Origin: Chloroflexota bacterium
GTDB lineage: Bacteria > Chloroflexota > Limnocylindria > QHBO01
Length of the DNA: 6,308 bases
NCBI GenBank assembly: GCA_031177555.1
Contig: JAPSGM010000116.1
Span: 1 to 6,308, forward strand
Direction: 5' to 3'
How positions within the stretch are numbered: the first letter of the stretch is position 1; each line of letters starts with the position of its first letter. Under the pieces are notes generated by a model. The model was not told where the DNA came from, did not search any database, and saw only the letters and a list, made by a program, of their open reading frames with translations. The translations under genes and the position numbers were made by a program. Of this stretch, positions 1-5,308 are shown piece after piece.

Positions 1-43
1 GAAACGTAATCGGCCGGTAATCGGGGTCCCGGCCGCCCGGTGC

Positions 44-49
44 TAGACT
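44..49 (+). promoter_or_regulatory. Possible -10 box of the S41 protease gene
   Basis: TAGACT lies 13 nt before the ATG at 63 and matches the TAnnnT core of a housekeeping -10 box. A start about 7 nt downstream would leave a leader of only a few nucleotides. No Shine-Dalgarno is present between here and the ATG, which fits leaderless or near-leaderless translation. No convincing -35 box is visible at the expected spacing, so this is tentative. Confidence 0.35.
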
Positions 50-62
50 CCCTCGCGTTCCC

Positions 63-1466
63 ATGACCGATCCAGCCCCGAACAGCCACGTCCCGCCAGG
101 GGCGCCGCAGCCCCGGCCGCGAAGCGGCTCGCCGCTGACCTGGGCCGTGTCGCTGGCGCTGGCCGCGCTGGTCGGCGCGCTGCTCTTCGTGGCCGGCTAC
201 ATGGCCGCGGGCTCGGGAGGTCCCGCCTCCTGCGCCGCTCCGGCACAGGAGTTCAGGGCCTTCTGCCAGGCGTACCAGCGGATCCAGCAGCAGTTCGTGG
301 ACGATCCCGACGAGGAGATGCTGGTCGAGGGCGCCATCCAGGGGATGTTCGAATACGGGCTGGCGGACCCGTTCAGCGGCTACATGTCGCCGGATGACTA
401 CCAGCGCGCGCAGGAGGACCTCTCCGGCCAGTTCTCCGGAATCGGCGCCGAGATGGGCGTCAGGAACGTCGACGACCCGGAGGACCTCGAGTCGTGCACG
501 ACCTTCAGCGAGAGCTGCGTGCTGGTCGTGGTCGCCCCGCTGGAGGGCTCACCTGCAGAGGCGGCCGGCCTGCAGCCGGGCGACGTGGTGGTGGCGATCG
601 ACGGCCAGTCGGTGAACGGCATGACGCTGGACGAGGCGGTCAAGCAGGTCCGTGGCGAGGCCGGGACCGACGTCACGCTGACGATCCGCCGGGACGAGGA
701 GCGCCTCGACCTGACGATCACCCGTGCCGAGATCCAGGTGCGCGAGGTCAGCTCCAGGATGCTCGAGGGGCAGGCCGGCTACGTGGCGCTGCACGGCTTC
801 TCGAACACGGCGGCCGATCAGCTGCGCACCGCGATCCAGGAGCTGCTCGACGACGGCGCGCGCTCGATCGTCTTCGACCTGCGCAACAACCCCGGCGGCT
901 ACATCGAGGCCGCTCGCGACGTCGCTTCCGAGTTCATCGGCGACGGCGTCGTCTTCACGCAGGAGTCGGCCGGCAACGAGGTCAAGGAGTGGGAGGCGAC
1001 CGGTGACGGCCTCGCCATCCATCCGCGGATCCCGCTGGTGGTGCTGGTGAACCGCGGATCGGCCTCGGCCTCCGAGATCGTGGCCGCCGCGCTCCAGGAG
1101 CGCGGCCGCGGCACGATCGTGGGGGAGCCGACCTACGGCAAGAACACGGTCCAGGTGTGGAGCGAGCTGGACAACGGCGCCGGCGTCCGCATCACGGTGT
1201 CGCGCTGGTTCACCCCCGAGCGCAACAGCGTCGCGCCCGATGGGGTCCAGCCGGACGAGCTGGTCCGCGTGCCGGAGGGGACGCCACCGGATGAAGATCC
1301 GTTCGTGGAGCGCGCCCTCGAGGTGATCTCCGACGGCATGCTCGGCACCGACGAGTCGCCGGCGCCGGCGGCCGACACCGAGCCGAGCGCCGGCACCTCG
1401 CTGCTGCCCGGTGCCGGCGGCATCGTCTCTTACGACCCGCGCGGGCAACTCCAGGCGGTCGCCTAG
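63..1466 (+). CDS. S41 family C-terminal processing peptidase (CtpA/Prc type), membrane-anchored
   Basis: A 467-residue serine protease of the S41 (tail-specific/CtpA) family, predicted to cut proteins near their C-termini outside the cytoplasmic membrane. A proline-rich cytoplasmic N-terminus precedes one hydrophobic segment (about residues 25-49) that acts as signal anchor. A PDZ domain spans about 118-205, starting at FSGIGAEMG and containing EGSPAEAAGLQPGD for substrate tails. The protease core follows with FDLRNNPGGY (271-280), NRGSASASEI (330-339) and EPTYGKNTVQ (355-364). By the Ser-Lys spacing of 25 known for E. coli Prc and algal D1 protease, the catalytic residues should be S335 and K360, with Q364 completing the triad, so the enzyme looks active. 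Oddities are an insertion with C145 and C152 inside the PDZ domain and a low-complexity Ala/Pro-rich tail after about 425. The ATG at 63 is chosen because it gives a normal short N-terminus before the anchor. Family assignment is secure; the substrate is unknown. Confidence 0.93.
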   Translation: MTDPAPNSHVPPGAPQPRPRSGSPLTWAVSLALAALVGALLFVAGYMAAGSGGPASCAAPAQEFRAFCQAYQRIQQQFVDDPDEEMLVEGAIQGMFEYGLADPFSGYMSPDDYQRAQEDLSGQFSGIGAEMGVRNVDDPEDLESCTTFSESCVLVVVAPLEGSPAEAAGLQPGDVVVAIDGQSVNGMTLDEAVKQVRGEAGTDVTLTIRRDEERLDLTITRAEIQVREVSSRMLEGQAGYVALHGFSNTAADQLRTAIQELLDDGARSIVFDLRNNPGGYIEAARDVASEFIGDGVVFTQESAGNEVKEWEATGDGLAIHPRIPLVVLVNRGSASASEIVAAALQERGRGTIVGEPTYGKNTVQVWSELDNGAGVRITVSRWFTPERNSVAPDGVQPDELVRVPEGTPPDEDPFVERALEVISDGMLGTDESPAPAADTEPSAGTSLLPGAGGIVSYDPRGQLQAVA

Positions 1467-1474
1467 GACACCCG

Positions 1475-1504
1475 TTGCGCTCCGGCCGGGGAGGCTGTTA
1501 GCAT
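1475..1504 (+). promoter_or_regulatory. Predicted promoter of the smpB leader unit
   Basis: TTGCGC (1475-1480) and TAGCAT (1499-1504) are separated by 18 nt, a plausible housekeeping sigma -35/-10 pair just after the protease stop codon. Transcription would begin near 1511, a few nucleotides before the strong Shine-Dalgarno at 1515-1524. This makes the 13-codon leader ORF the first thing translated on the transcript and suggests smpB is not expressed only by read-through from the protease gene. Prediction only. Confidence 0.5.
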
Positions 1505-1531
1505 CGGCGCAACGAAAGGAGGTGGTGTGCA

Positions 1532-1573
1532 GTGAGTAGTTCCTGTCACGCCACCACCGAGGCGGTGCGCTAA
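1532..1573 (+). CDS. 13-codon leader peptide ORF upstream of smpB (putative)
   Basis: GTG-initiated ORF encoding MSSSCHATTEAVR, followed by TAA. AAAGGAGGTG (1515-1524) is almost perfectly complementary to the 16S anti-Shine-Dalgarno and sits 9 nt upstream; it is far stronger than any site before the full-length genes here. The ORF lies between a predicted promoter (1475-1504) and a hairpin-plus-T-run (1602-1627), the arrangement of a ribosome-mediated attenuator. Its codons begin with a Ser-Ser-Ser-Cys-His run and include Thr-Thr. GGTGGTG (1521-1527), overlapping the Shine-Dalgarno, can pair with CACCACC (1552-1558) inside the ORF, and the stop codon falls in the stem of a further hairpin (1568-1595). 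I do not recognise the peptide. It may be a regulatory leader, or an RNA element with a chance reading frame. Confidence 0.5.
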   Translation: MSSSCHATTEAVR

Positions 1574-1595
1574 CTCACCCTCTCGAGTGGTAGCG
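1568..1595 (+). promoter_or_regulatory. Hairpin overlapping the leader ORF stop codon
   Basis: CGCTA (1568-1572) pairs with TAGCG (1591-1595), and ACTC (1573-1576) pairs with GAGT (1585-1588), giving nine base pairs with a GG bulge (1589-1590) and an 8-nt loop. The leader ORF stop codon TAA (1571-1573) lies in the 5' arm, so a ribosome terminating there would open it. It sits just before the terminator-like hairpin at 1602-1624, but the two do not share bases, so a mutually exclusive switch is not evident from these two alone. Confidence 0.4.
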
Positions 1596-1601
1596 ACGGA
1601 G

Positions 1602-1627
1602 GAGCCGGCCGAAACGGCCGGCTCTTT
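1602..1627 (+). terminator. Intrinsic terminator or attenuator hairpin before smpB
   Basis: GAGCCGGCCG (1602-1611) and CGGCCGGCTC (1615-1624) form a perfect 10-bp GC-rich stem with an AAA loop, followed directly by TTT then CC. The stem could be extended by G-U and A-U pairs into GGAG (1598-1601). The T run is short, so termination efficiency is uncertain. It could end the leader transcript or a protease read-through transcript, or act as the attenuator for smpB, which begins 73 nt further on. Confidence 0.65.
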
Positions 1628-1643
1628 CCATGTCCACCGCCTG

Positions 1644-1709
1644 GACCGATGATCCCCAGCGACCGATGATCCCCAGCGACCGATGATCCCCACCGACCGA
1701 TGACCGAGC
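1644..1709 (+). repeat. 17-nt tandem repeat, three copies plus a partial one, entering the smpB start
   Basis: The unit GACCGATGATCCCCAGC occurs at 1644-1660 and 1661-1677 identically and at 1678-1694 with one change (AGC to ACC). A degenerate fourth unit begins at 1695 (GACCGATGACCGAGC) and supplies the smpB ATG at 1700. Each unit holds an ATGA, so ATGs fall at 1649, 1666, 1683 and 1700. The first three each open a six-codon frame (MIPSDR, MIPSDR, MIPTDR) whose TGA overlaps the next ATG by the ATGA pattern, the last overlapping smpB. Replication slippage explains the repeat itself; whether the mini-ORFs are translated is unknown. Confidence 0.9.
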
Positions 1710-2161
1710 ACACCGTCGCCGTCAACCGCCGCGCGCGCCACGACTACGCCATCGAGCAGACGCTCGAGGCGGGCCTGGTGCTGACCGGGACCGAGATCAA
1801 GTCGATCCGCGCCGGCCGCGCCAACCTGGCGGAGGCCTACGCGCGCATCGAGCGCGGCGAGGCCTGGCTCATCGGCGCGCACATCGCTCCCTACGAGCAG
1901 GGAAACCGCAACAACCACGAGCCGACGCGGACCCGGAAGCTGCTGCTGCATCGGGACCAGATCGCCGAGCTGGTCGGGAAGACGCAGGCCAAGGGCTTCA
2001 CGCTGGTGCCGCTGCGGCTCTACATCCGCGACGGGCTGGCGAAGCTGGAGGTCGGCATCGCCCGCGGCAAGAAGGCGCACGACAAGCGGCGCGCCATCGC
2101 CGAGCGTGACATGCGGCGCGAGCTGGAGCGCGAGGGCAAGGAGGCCCGCATCAAGCTCTAG
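1700..2161 (+). CDS. smpB: SsrA-binding protein SmpB
   Basis: The 153-residue protein partner of tmRNA. It binds the tRNA-like domain and delivers alanyl-tmRNA to ribosomes stalled without a usable codon, its C-terminal tail occupying the empty mRNA channel. Family signatures run in order: NRRARHDYAIEQTLEAGLVLTGTEIKSIR (residues 9-37, split here only by position), NLAEAYARI (42-50), HIAPYEQGNRNNHEP (61-75), RTRKLLLH (77-84), LVPLRLY (102-108) and GKKAHDKR (123-130), then a basic tail from 131 rich in Arg, Lys and Glu. Length is normal for the family. The ATG at 1700 places the conserved N-terminus correctly, but has no Shine-Dalgarno; it lies in the last degenerate unit of a 17-nt tandem repeat and overlaps the TGA of a preceding mini-ORF. 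Its tmRNA partner is encoded 348 nt downstream on the same strand. Identification is secure. Confidence 0.97.
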   Translation: MTEHTVAVNRRARHDYAIEQTLEAGLVLTGTEIKSIRAGRANLAEAYARIERGEAWLIGAHIAPYEQGNRNNHEPTRTRKLLLHRDQIAELVGKTQAKGFTLVPLRLYIRDGLAKLEVGIARGKKAHDKRRAIAERDMRRELEREGKEARIKL

Positions 2162-2240
2162 GGCCCGGGGCGGCCTTGCGGGCCTTGCGCCCACTTGCGG
2201 TTTGTGAGTGAGGGTCGAACCTCGGCAGTCGCGGGTCCCC

Positions 2241-2271
2241 GACTTGCGATATGTGAACCACGATCGCGTTA
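2241..2271 (+). repeat. Left copy of a 31-nt inverted motif pair
   Basis: This stretch begins GACTTGCGATATGTGAA and ends CGTTA. It matches the reverse complement of 2364-2394 at about 23 of 31 positions by hand count with no gaps, sharing GACTTGCGA, ATG, GAA, TC and CGTTA at the same spacing. The two copies bound a 154-nt segment, resembling terminal inverted repeats of a small non-autonomous element, or a long-range stem or protein-binding pair. Confidence 0.6.
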
Positions 2272-2363
2272 CGTGACTTGAGCGGCCACGGAGCCGCAAT
2301 CCACCGCTTCCGTCACGCTCGGCGCCCTCCGCAGCAGCCGCATCCGATGCCTCCCGACCGACT

Positions 2364-2394
2364 TAACGTGACCACCATTCCCATCTCGCAAGTC
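2364..2394 (-). repeat. Right copy of the 31-nt inverted motif pair
   Basis: Read on the minus strand it begins GACTTGCGAGATGGGAA and ends CGTTA, then AGTC. The outer nine bases are perfectly complementary to those of the copy at 2241-2271. No clear target-site duplication is seen outside the pair (GTCCCC on the left, AGGCGC on the right), so a transposon origin is only a possibility. Confidence 0.6.
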
Positions 2395-2459
2395 AGGCGC
2401 CTCCCTGCGGCGGCTGGCGGCGCCGGCCGGGTACTCGGGCGTGCCAAACCGCACAGGTG

Positions 2460-2488
2460 TTCACATCCGGCGCACCGCGTGGTAGAAT
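2460..2488 (+). promoter_or_regulatory. Predicted tmRNA promoter
   Basis: TTCACA (2460-2465) and TAGAAT (2483-2488) are separated by exactly 17 nt, each one mismatch from the housekeeping consensus. This is the best promoter in the window, as expected for an abundant stable RNA. Transcription would begin near 2495, leaving a 5' leader of about 15 nt to be removed by RNase P at 2510. Confidence 0.75.
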
Positions 2489-2509
2489 TTGCGGTGTAGA
2501 TCGGTTCGT

Positions 2510-2871
2510 GGGGATGTCAGGTTTCGACAGGGCCCAGGAACCGGGAACTGCAGGTCGAGGTCGCCCGCATGGCCTCGTTAAACCGCGGGCAAGCCAGCAA
2601 CTGGCAATCGTCAAGTTGCTCTCGCTGCTTAGTCAGTGAGCATCGACGTCGTCCCACCTCCCCGGACGGCGAAGATGTCATCAGGGGAGGTGCGGCGTCG
2701 CCGACTCCGGTGAGCGGCGTCAAAGAGCCGAGAGGCAGCACCGGATAGCGAACGGAGCACCCCGCCGGTCGGGGGCCCGCTAGCGAAGCGCAAGTAGGCC
2801 GGATATGCCTGTAGCACGTTCCCGGCAACTCGGTTCTGGACGGGGAGTTCGATTCTCCCCCATCTCCACCA
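2510..2871 (+). ncRNA. ssrA: Transfer-messenger RNA (tmRNA), one-piece
   Basis: A 362-nt tmRNA combining an alanine tRNA-like domain with a short mRNA. The 5' end GGGGATG (2510-2516) pairs with CATCTCC (2861-2867) as a 7-bp acceptor stem containing G3-U70, the alanyl-tRNA synthetase identity pair; the discriminator is A2868 and CCA (2869-2871) is encoded. GGTTTCGACAGGG follows the 5' arm as in known tmRNAs. The T arm is GGGAG, TTCGATT, CTCCC (2843-2859). CCAGGAACCG (2534-2543) and GGGAAC (2543-2548) pair with CGGTTCTGG (2831-2839) and GTTCCC (2818-2823), forming the long helix 2. The tag frame is at 2585-2632, followed by about 185 nt of pseudoknot region. The 5' end precedes the acceptor helix immediately, and a good promoter lies upstream. 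No circular permutation is present. No terminator is seen downstream of the CCA. Confidence 0.97.
2585..2632 (+). other. tmRNA proteolysis-tag reading frame
   Basis: From resume codon GCG at 2585 the frame reads AGKPATGNRQVALAA and stops at TAG (2630-2632). The ALAA end is the classical degron recognised by ClpXP-type proteases, and the frame follows GTTAAACC (2577-2584), a typical A-rich context before a resume codon. The first three residues AGK and the end VALAA match the Bacillus subtilis tag (AGKTNSFNQNVALAA) at the same total length. The resume codon is inferred from that match. Confidence 0.88.
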
Positions 2872-2914
2872 CTCCTCCGCCTCATGGGCTCAAGCGCGCC
2901 ATCATTCACCGATC

Positions 2915-3802
2915 GTGCAGCGTGACGGTCGCGATCCCCTGTTCGGCATATCGGTGACGCCGCTGGCCGCGGACTACCCGCGGGTGGTGGACCAGGTCTT
3001 GGCTGCCGAGCGGCACGGCCTCGACCTGGTCGGCATCCAGGACCATCCCTACCAGCGCCGCTTCCTGGACACCTTCGCGCTCATCGGCGACCTGCTCGCC
3101 CGAACGAGAAACCTTCGCTTCTTCCCGGACGTCGCCAGCCTGCCGATGCGCGGCCCGACCATGATCGCCAAGGCGGCCGCCTCCCTGGACGTGATGAGCG
3201 GCGGGCGCTTCGAGCTCGGGCTGGGCGCCGGCGCGTTCTGGGACGCCGTCGGTGGCATGGGTGGGCCGCGACGTCGCGCCGCTGAGTCGATCGACGCGCT
3301 CGAGGAGGCCGTCCCGATCGTGCGAGCCGCCCTGGACGGCGAGCGGGTCGTCCGCTCGCCCGGCCCGCACTATCCGGTGCCGGGCTATCCCTCCGGACCG
3401 CCACCGGCCCACCGGGTCGAGATCTGGCTGGGCGTGTATCGCCCGCGGGGGCTTGACCTCGTCGGCCGCCTGGCGGATGGCTGGGTGCCGTCCATCGGCC
3501 GCAGCAGCCTGGAGGACTTCCGGCGAGCCGGTCGGCTCATCGAGGAGTCAGCGGCGCGCGGGGGACGAGACGCGCGAACGATCCGGCGCATCTACAACAT
3601 CTCCGGCTCCATCTCGGACGGCGCGAGCGCGGATGCCGGCCTCCATGGCCCGGTGGACCAATGGGTCGAGACGCTCGCCGCCTGGCGGCGCGATCCGGGG
3701 ATCGACGGCTTCATCTTCTGGCCGCCCGACTTCGGCACCGAACAGGTGGAGCGCTTCGCGACGGAGGTGGTGCCGGGCCTGCGAAGGGCCATCGGCACCT
3801 GA
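2915..3802 (+). CDS. LLM class flavin-dependent oxidoreductase (bacterial luciferase-like)
   Basis: A 295-residue TIM-barrel enzyme of the luciferase-like monooxygenase superfamily, which uses FMN or coenzyme F420; substrate not predictable. The first strand is LFGISVTP (9-16), followed by the AERHGLDLVGIQDHPYQ segment (31-47). The family core is at about 75-106: SLPMRGPTMIAKAAASLD, then MSGGRFELGLGAG. WLGVYRPRGLDLVGRLADGW (171-190) and GIDGFIFWPP (252-261) complete the barrel. Length is slightly short but near the usual 300-350. GTG at 2915 is chosen because the conserved first strand begins only nine residues later; no Shine-Dalgarno precedes it, and the next in-frame GTG would remove that strand. 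It begins 43 nt after the tmRNA 3' end with no terminator between, so it may be partly expressed by read-through from the tmRNA promoter. Superfamily is clear; F420 versus FMN use is undecided. Confidence 0.88.
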   Translation: MQRDGRDPLFGISVTPLAADYPRVVDQVLAAERHGLDLVGIQDHPYQRRFLDTFALIGDLLARTRNLRFFPDVASLPMRGPTMIAKAAASLDVMSGGRFELGLGAGAFWDAVGGMGGPRRRAAESIDALEEAVPIVRAALDGERVVRSPGPHYPVPGYPSGPPPAHRVEIWLGVYRPRGLDLVGRLADGWVPSIGRSSLEDFRRAGRLIEESAARGGRDARTIRRIYNISGSISDGASADAGLHGPVDQWVETLAAWRRDPGIDGFIFWPPDFGTEQVERFATEVVPGLRRAIGT

Positions 3803-3860
3803 GCGCCAGCCCCGCGCCGGGCCCGGCGCCGCCGGACCTCTCTGCCGGCACGCGGGACGC

Positions 3861-3866
3861 TAGCGT
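3861..3866 (+). promoter_or_regulatory. Possible -10 box for a leaderless LMF-family gene
   Basis: TAGCGT ends 5 nt before the GTG at 3872. Transcription starting about 7 nt downstream of such a box would begin at or beside the start codon, fitting the absence of a Shine-Dalgarno. No -35 box is seen, so confidence is low. Confidence 0.3.
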
Positions 3867-3871
3867 GAGCC

Positions 3872-5308
3872 GTGGACGTGGATTGGAGCTGGTTCTGGGC
3901 GGCTGACTACTCGGTGGCCCGCTTCGTCATCGAACGCGGGATCGCGCTGATCTACCTGCTCGCCTTCGTCTCCGCCCTCCACCAGTTCCCCGCCCTGCTC
4001 GGCGAGCGTGGGCTGCTGCCCGTTCCGGCCCACCTGGCCTACCTGCCGTTCCGGCGGTCGCCCAGCCTGTTCCACCTCGGCTATACCGATCGCCGGCTGC
4101 GGCTGGTCGCCGGCGGCGGAGCGGCCATATCGGCCCTGCTGCTGGCCGGCGTCCCGCAGGCGCTGCCGCTGCCGGTCACCATGGCGGCCTGGCTCGCCTG
4201 CTGGATCCTCTACCTCTCGATCGTCAACGTCGGCCAGACCTTTTACGCCTTCGGCTGGGAGTCGCTCCTGCTCGAGGCGGGCTTCCTAACCATCTTCCTG
4301 GGCAACGCCGAGGTACCGGCTCCCTTCCTGGTCCTGCTGCTCTTCCGCTGGCTCACCTTCCGGGTCGAGTTCGGCGCCGGCCTGATCAAGATGCGCGGCG
4401 ACCCGTGCTGGCGAGACCTCACCTGCATGCGGTACCACCACGAGACCCAGCCGATGCCCGGCCCGCTGTCATGGTGGTTCCACCGCCTGCCGGGTCGGCT
4501 GCATCGGCTGGAGGTGGTGGGCAACCACGTGGCGCAGCTGGTCATGCCGTTCGGGCTCTTCCTGCCGCAGCCGTTCGCCGCGGTGGCGGCAGCGGCCATG
4601 ATCCTGACCCAGGGCTACCTGATGGTCAGCGGCAACTACGCCTGGCTCAACGCGCTCACCATCGTGATCGCCGCGTCTGCCCTGCCCGATGCCGCCTTCG
4701 GCCCCCTCGCCGGCCTCCTGCCCGCGGCCTCCGCGGACGGACCGGGTTGGTTCGCCGGGGTGGCCCTGGCCGTGACCGCGCTCGTGGTCGTGCTGAGCTG
4801 GTGGCCAGGGCGCAACCTGCTGGGGCGGCGCCAGCTGATGAACTACTCCTTCAACCCGCTGCACCTGGTCAACACCTACGGCGCCTTTGGCAGCATCACG
4901 CGCGAGCGGTACGAGGTGCTGGTCGAGGGGACGCGCGACGCCAGCCCGGGCGAGGAGGCGGAATGGCGCGAGTACGCGTTCATCGGCAAGCCCGGCGACC
5001 CGCGACGGCGACCGCGCCAGGTGGCACCGTACCACCTGCGCCTGGACTGGCTGATGTGGTTCGTGCCCCTCTCGCCGGCGTACGCGGCCGACTGGCTCCC
5101 GCGCCTGGTCGAGAAGCTGCTGGCCAACGACCCGGCCATCCTGCGGCTGATGGGGCCGAATCCCTTCGCCGACGCGCCGCCGCGCTGGATCCGCGCCCGC
5201 CTCTTCCGCTACCGCTACACCACCTGGCACGAGCGCAGGCAGACCGGCGCCTGGTGGATCCGCGAGCCTGCCGGCACGCTGCTCCCGCCCGTGAGCGCAG
5301 GCGGCTGA
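3872..5308 (+). CDS. Lipase maturation factor (LMF) family membrane protein
   Basis: A 478-residue polytopic membrane protein of the LMF1/LMF2 family (formerly DUF1222). Animal LMF1 is an ER protein needed to fold lipoprotein lipase; bacterial members have no established role. Hydrophobic segments are visible at about 18-38, 78-98, 103-120, 132-160, 218-245, 258-275 and 293-310. Diagnostic motifs are GQTFYAFGWESLLLEAGFL (121-139), FGAGLIKMRGDPCWRDLTC (167-185) followed by YHHETQPMPGPLSWW (188-202), NPLHLVNTYGAFGSITRERY (328-347) and the C-terminal RYRYTTWHERRQTGAWW (446-462). The last part (about 340-478) is soluble, and the protein ends with the usual GTLLPPVS. GTG at 3872 is selected for a normal N-terminus just before the first helix; GTG at 3878 is an alternative. 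The gene lies 69 nt after the oxidoreductase on the same strand and ends two bases from the convergent desaturase-like gene. Family is secure, function is not. Confidence 0.92.
   Translation: MDVDWSWFWAADYSVARFVIERGIALIYLLAFVSALHQFPALLGERGLLPVPAHLAYLPFRRSPSLFHLGYTDRRLRLVAGGGAAISALLLAGVPQALPLPVTMAAWLACWILYLSIVNVGQTFYAFGWESLLLEAGFLTIFLGNAEVPAPFLVLLLFRWLTFRVEFGAGLIKMRGDPCWRDLTCMRYHHETQPMPGPLSWWFHRLPGRLHRLEVVGNHVAQLVMPFGLFLPQPFAAVAAAAMILTQGYLMVSGNYAWLNALTIVIAASALPDAAFGPLAGLLPAASADGPGWFAGVALAVTALVVVLSWWPGRNLLGRRQLMNYSFNPLHLVNTYGAFGSITRERYEVLVEGTRDASPGEEAEWREYAFIGKPGDPRRRPRQVAPYHLRLDWLMWFVPLSPAYAADWLPRLVEKLLANDPAILRLMGPNPFADAPPRWIRARLFRYRYTTWHERRQTGAWWIREPAGTLLPPVSAGG

Larger units (their letters stand above)
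2162..2459. other. Intergenic region between smpB and the tmRNA promoter
   Basis: No credible gene is seen. Just after smpB a 9-nt tandem duplication (GGCCTTGCG at 2172-2180 and 2181-2189) sits inside a GC-rich stretch where GGGCG (2168-2172) can pair with CGCCC (2188-2192), without a T run. A weak copy of the GACTTGCGA-type motif starts at 2193 (ACTTGCGGTTTGTGA). A pair of better copies in inverted orientation bounds 2241-2394. 2395-2459 is GC-rich and shows nothing beyond short GGCGCC palindromes. Confidence 0.6.

Noticed and set aside
549..1448. Long open frame on the minus strand across the protease gene
   Set aside because: Arg/Gly/Ala-rich composition with no recognisable domain; it mirrors the codon bias of the secure plus-strand S41 gene in GC-rich DNA.
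1568..1627. T-box riboswitch, because of TGGTA at 1588-1592 just before a terminator
   Set aside because: The conserved T-box core (GGTGGNACCGCG) is not matched, there is no room for a stem I with specifier loop after the predicted start near 1511, and smpB is not a typical T-box target.
1644..1709. CRISPR-like array
   Set aside because: The 17-nt units are directly adjacent with no spacers; it is a simple tandem repeat.
1463..2299. Minus-strand frame opposite smpB and its leader
   Set aside because: Covers the secure smpB gene, repeats and intergenic DNA; no domain features and no conserved start context.
2278..2499. Small plus-strand ORF between smpB and tmRNA
   Set aside because: Runs through the inverted motif and the tmRNA promoter, has no Shine-Dalgarno and no recognisable sequence.
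2457..2909. Short frames on both strands within the tmRNA region
   Set aside because: They fall in the structured tmRNA; only the tag frame at 2585-2632 has biological support.
3814..3829. Terminator after the oxidoreductase gene (GCGCCGGGCCCGGCGC)
   Set aside because: A perfect 16-nt palindrome, but without a loop or T run; common by chance in DNA this GC-rich.
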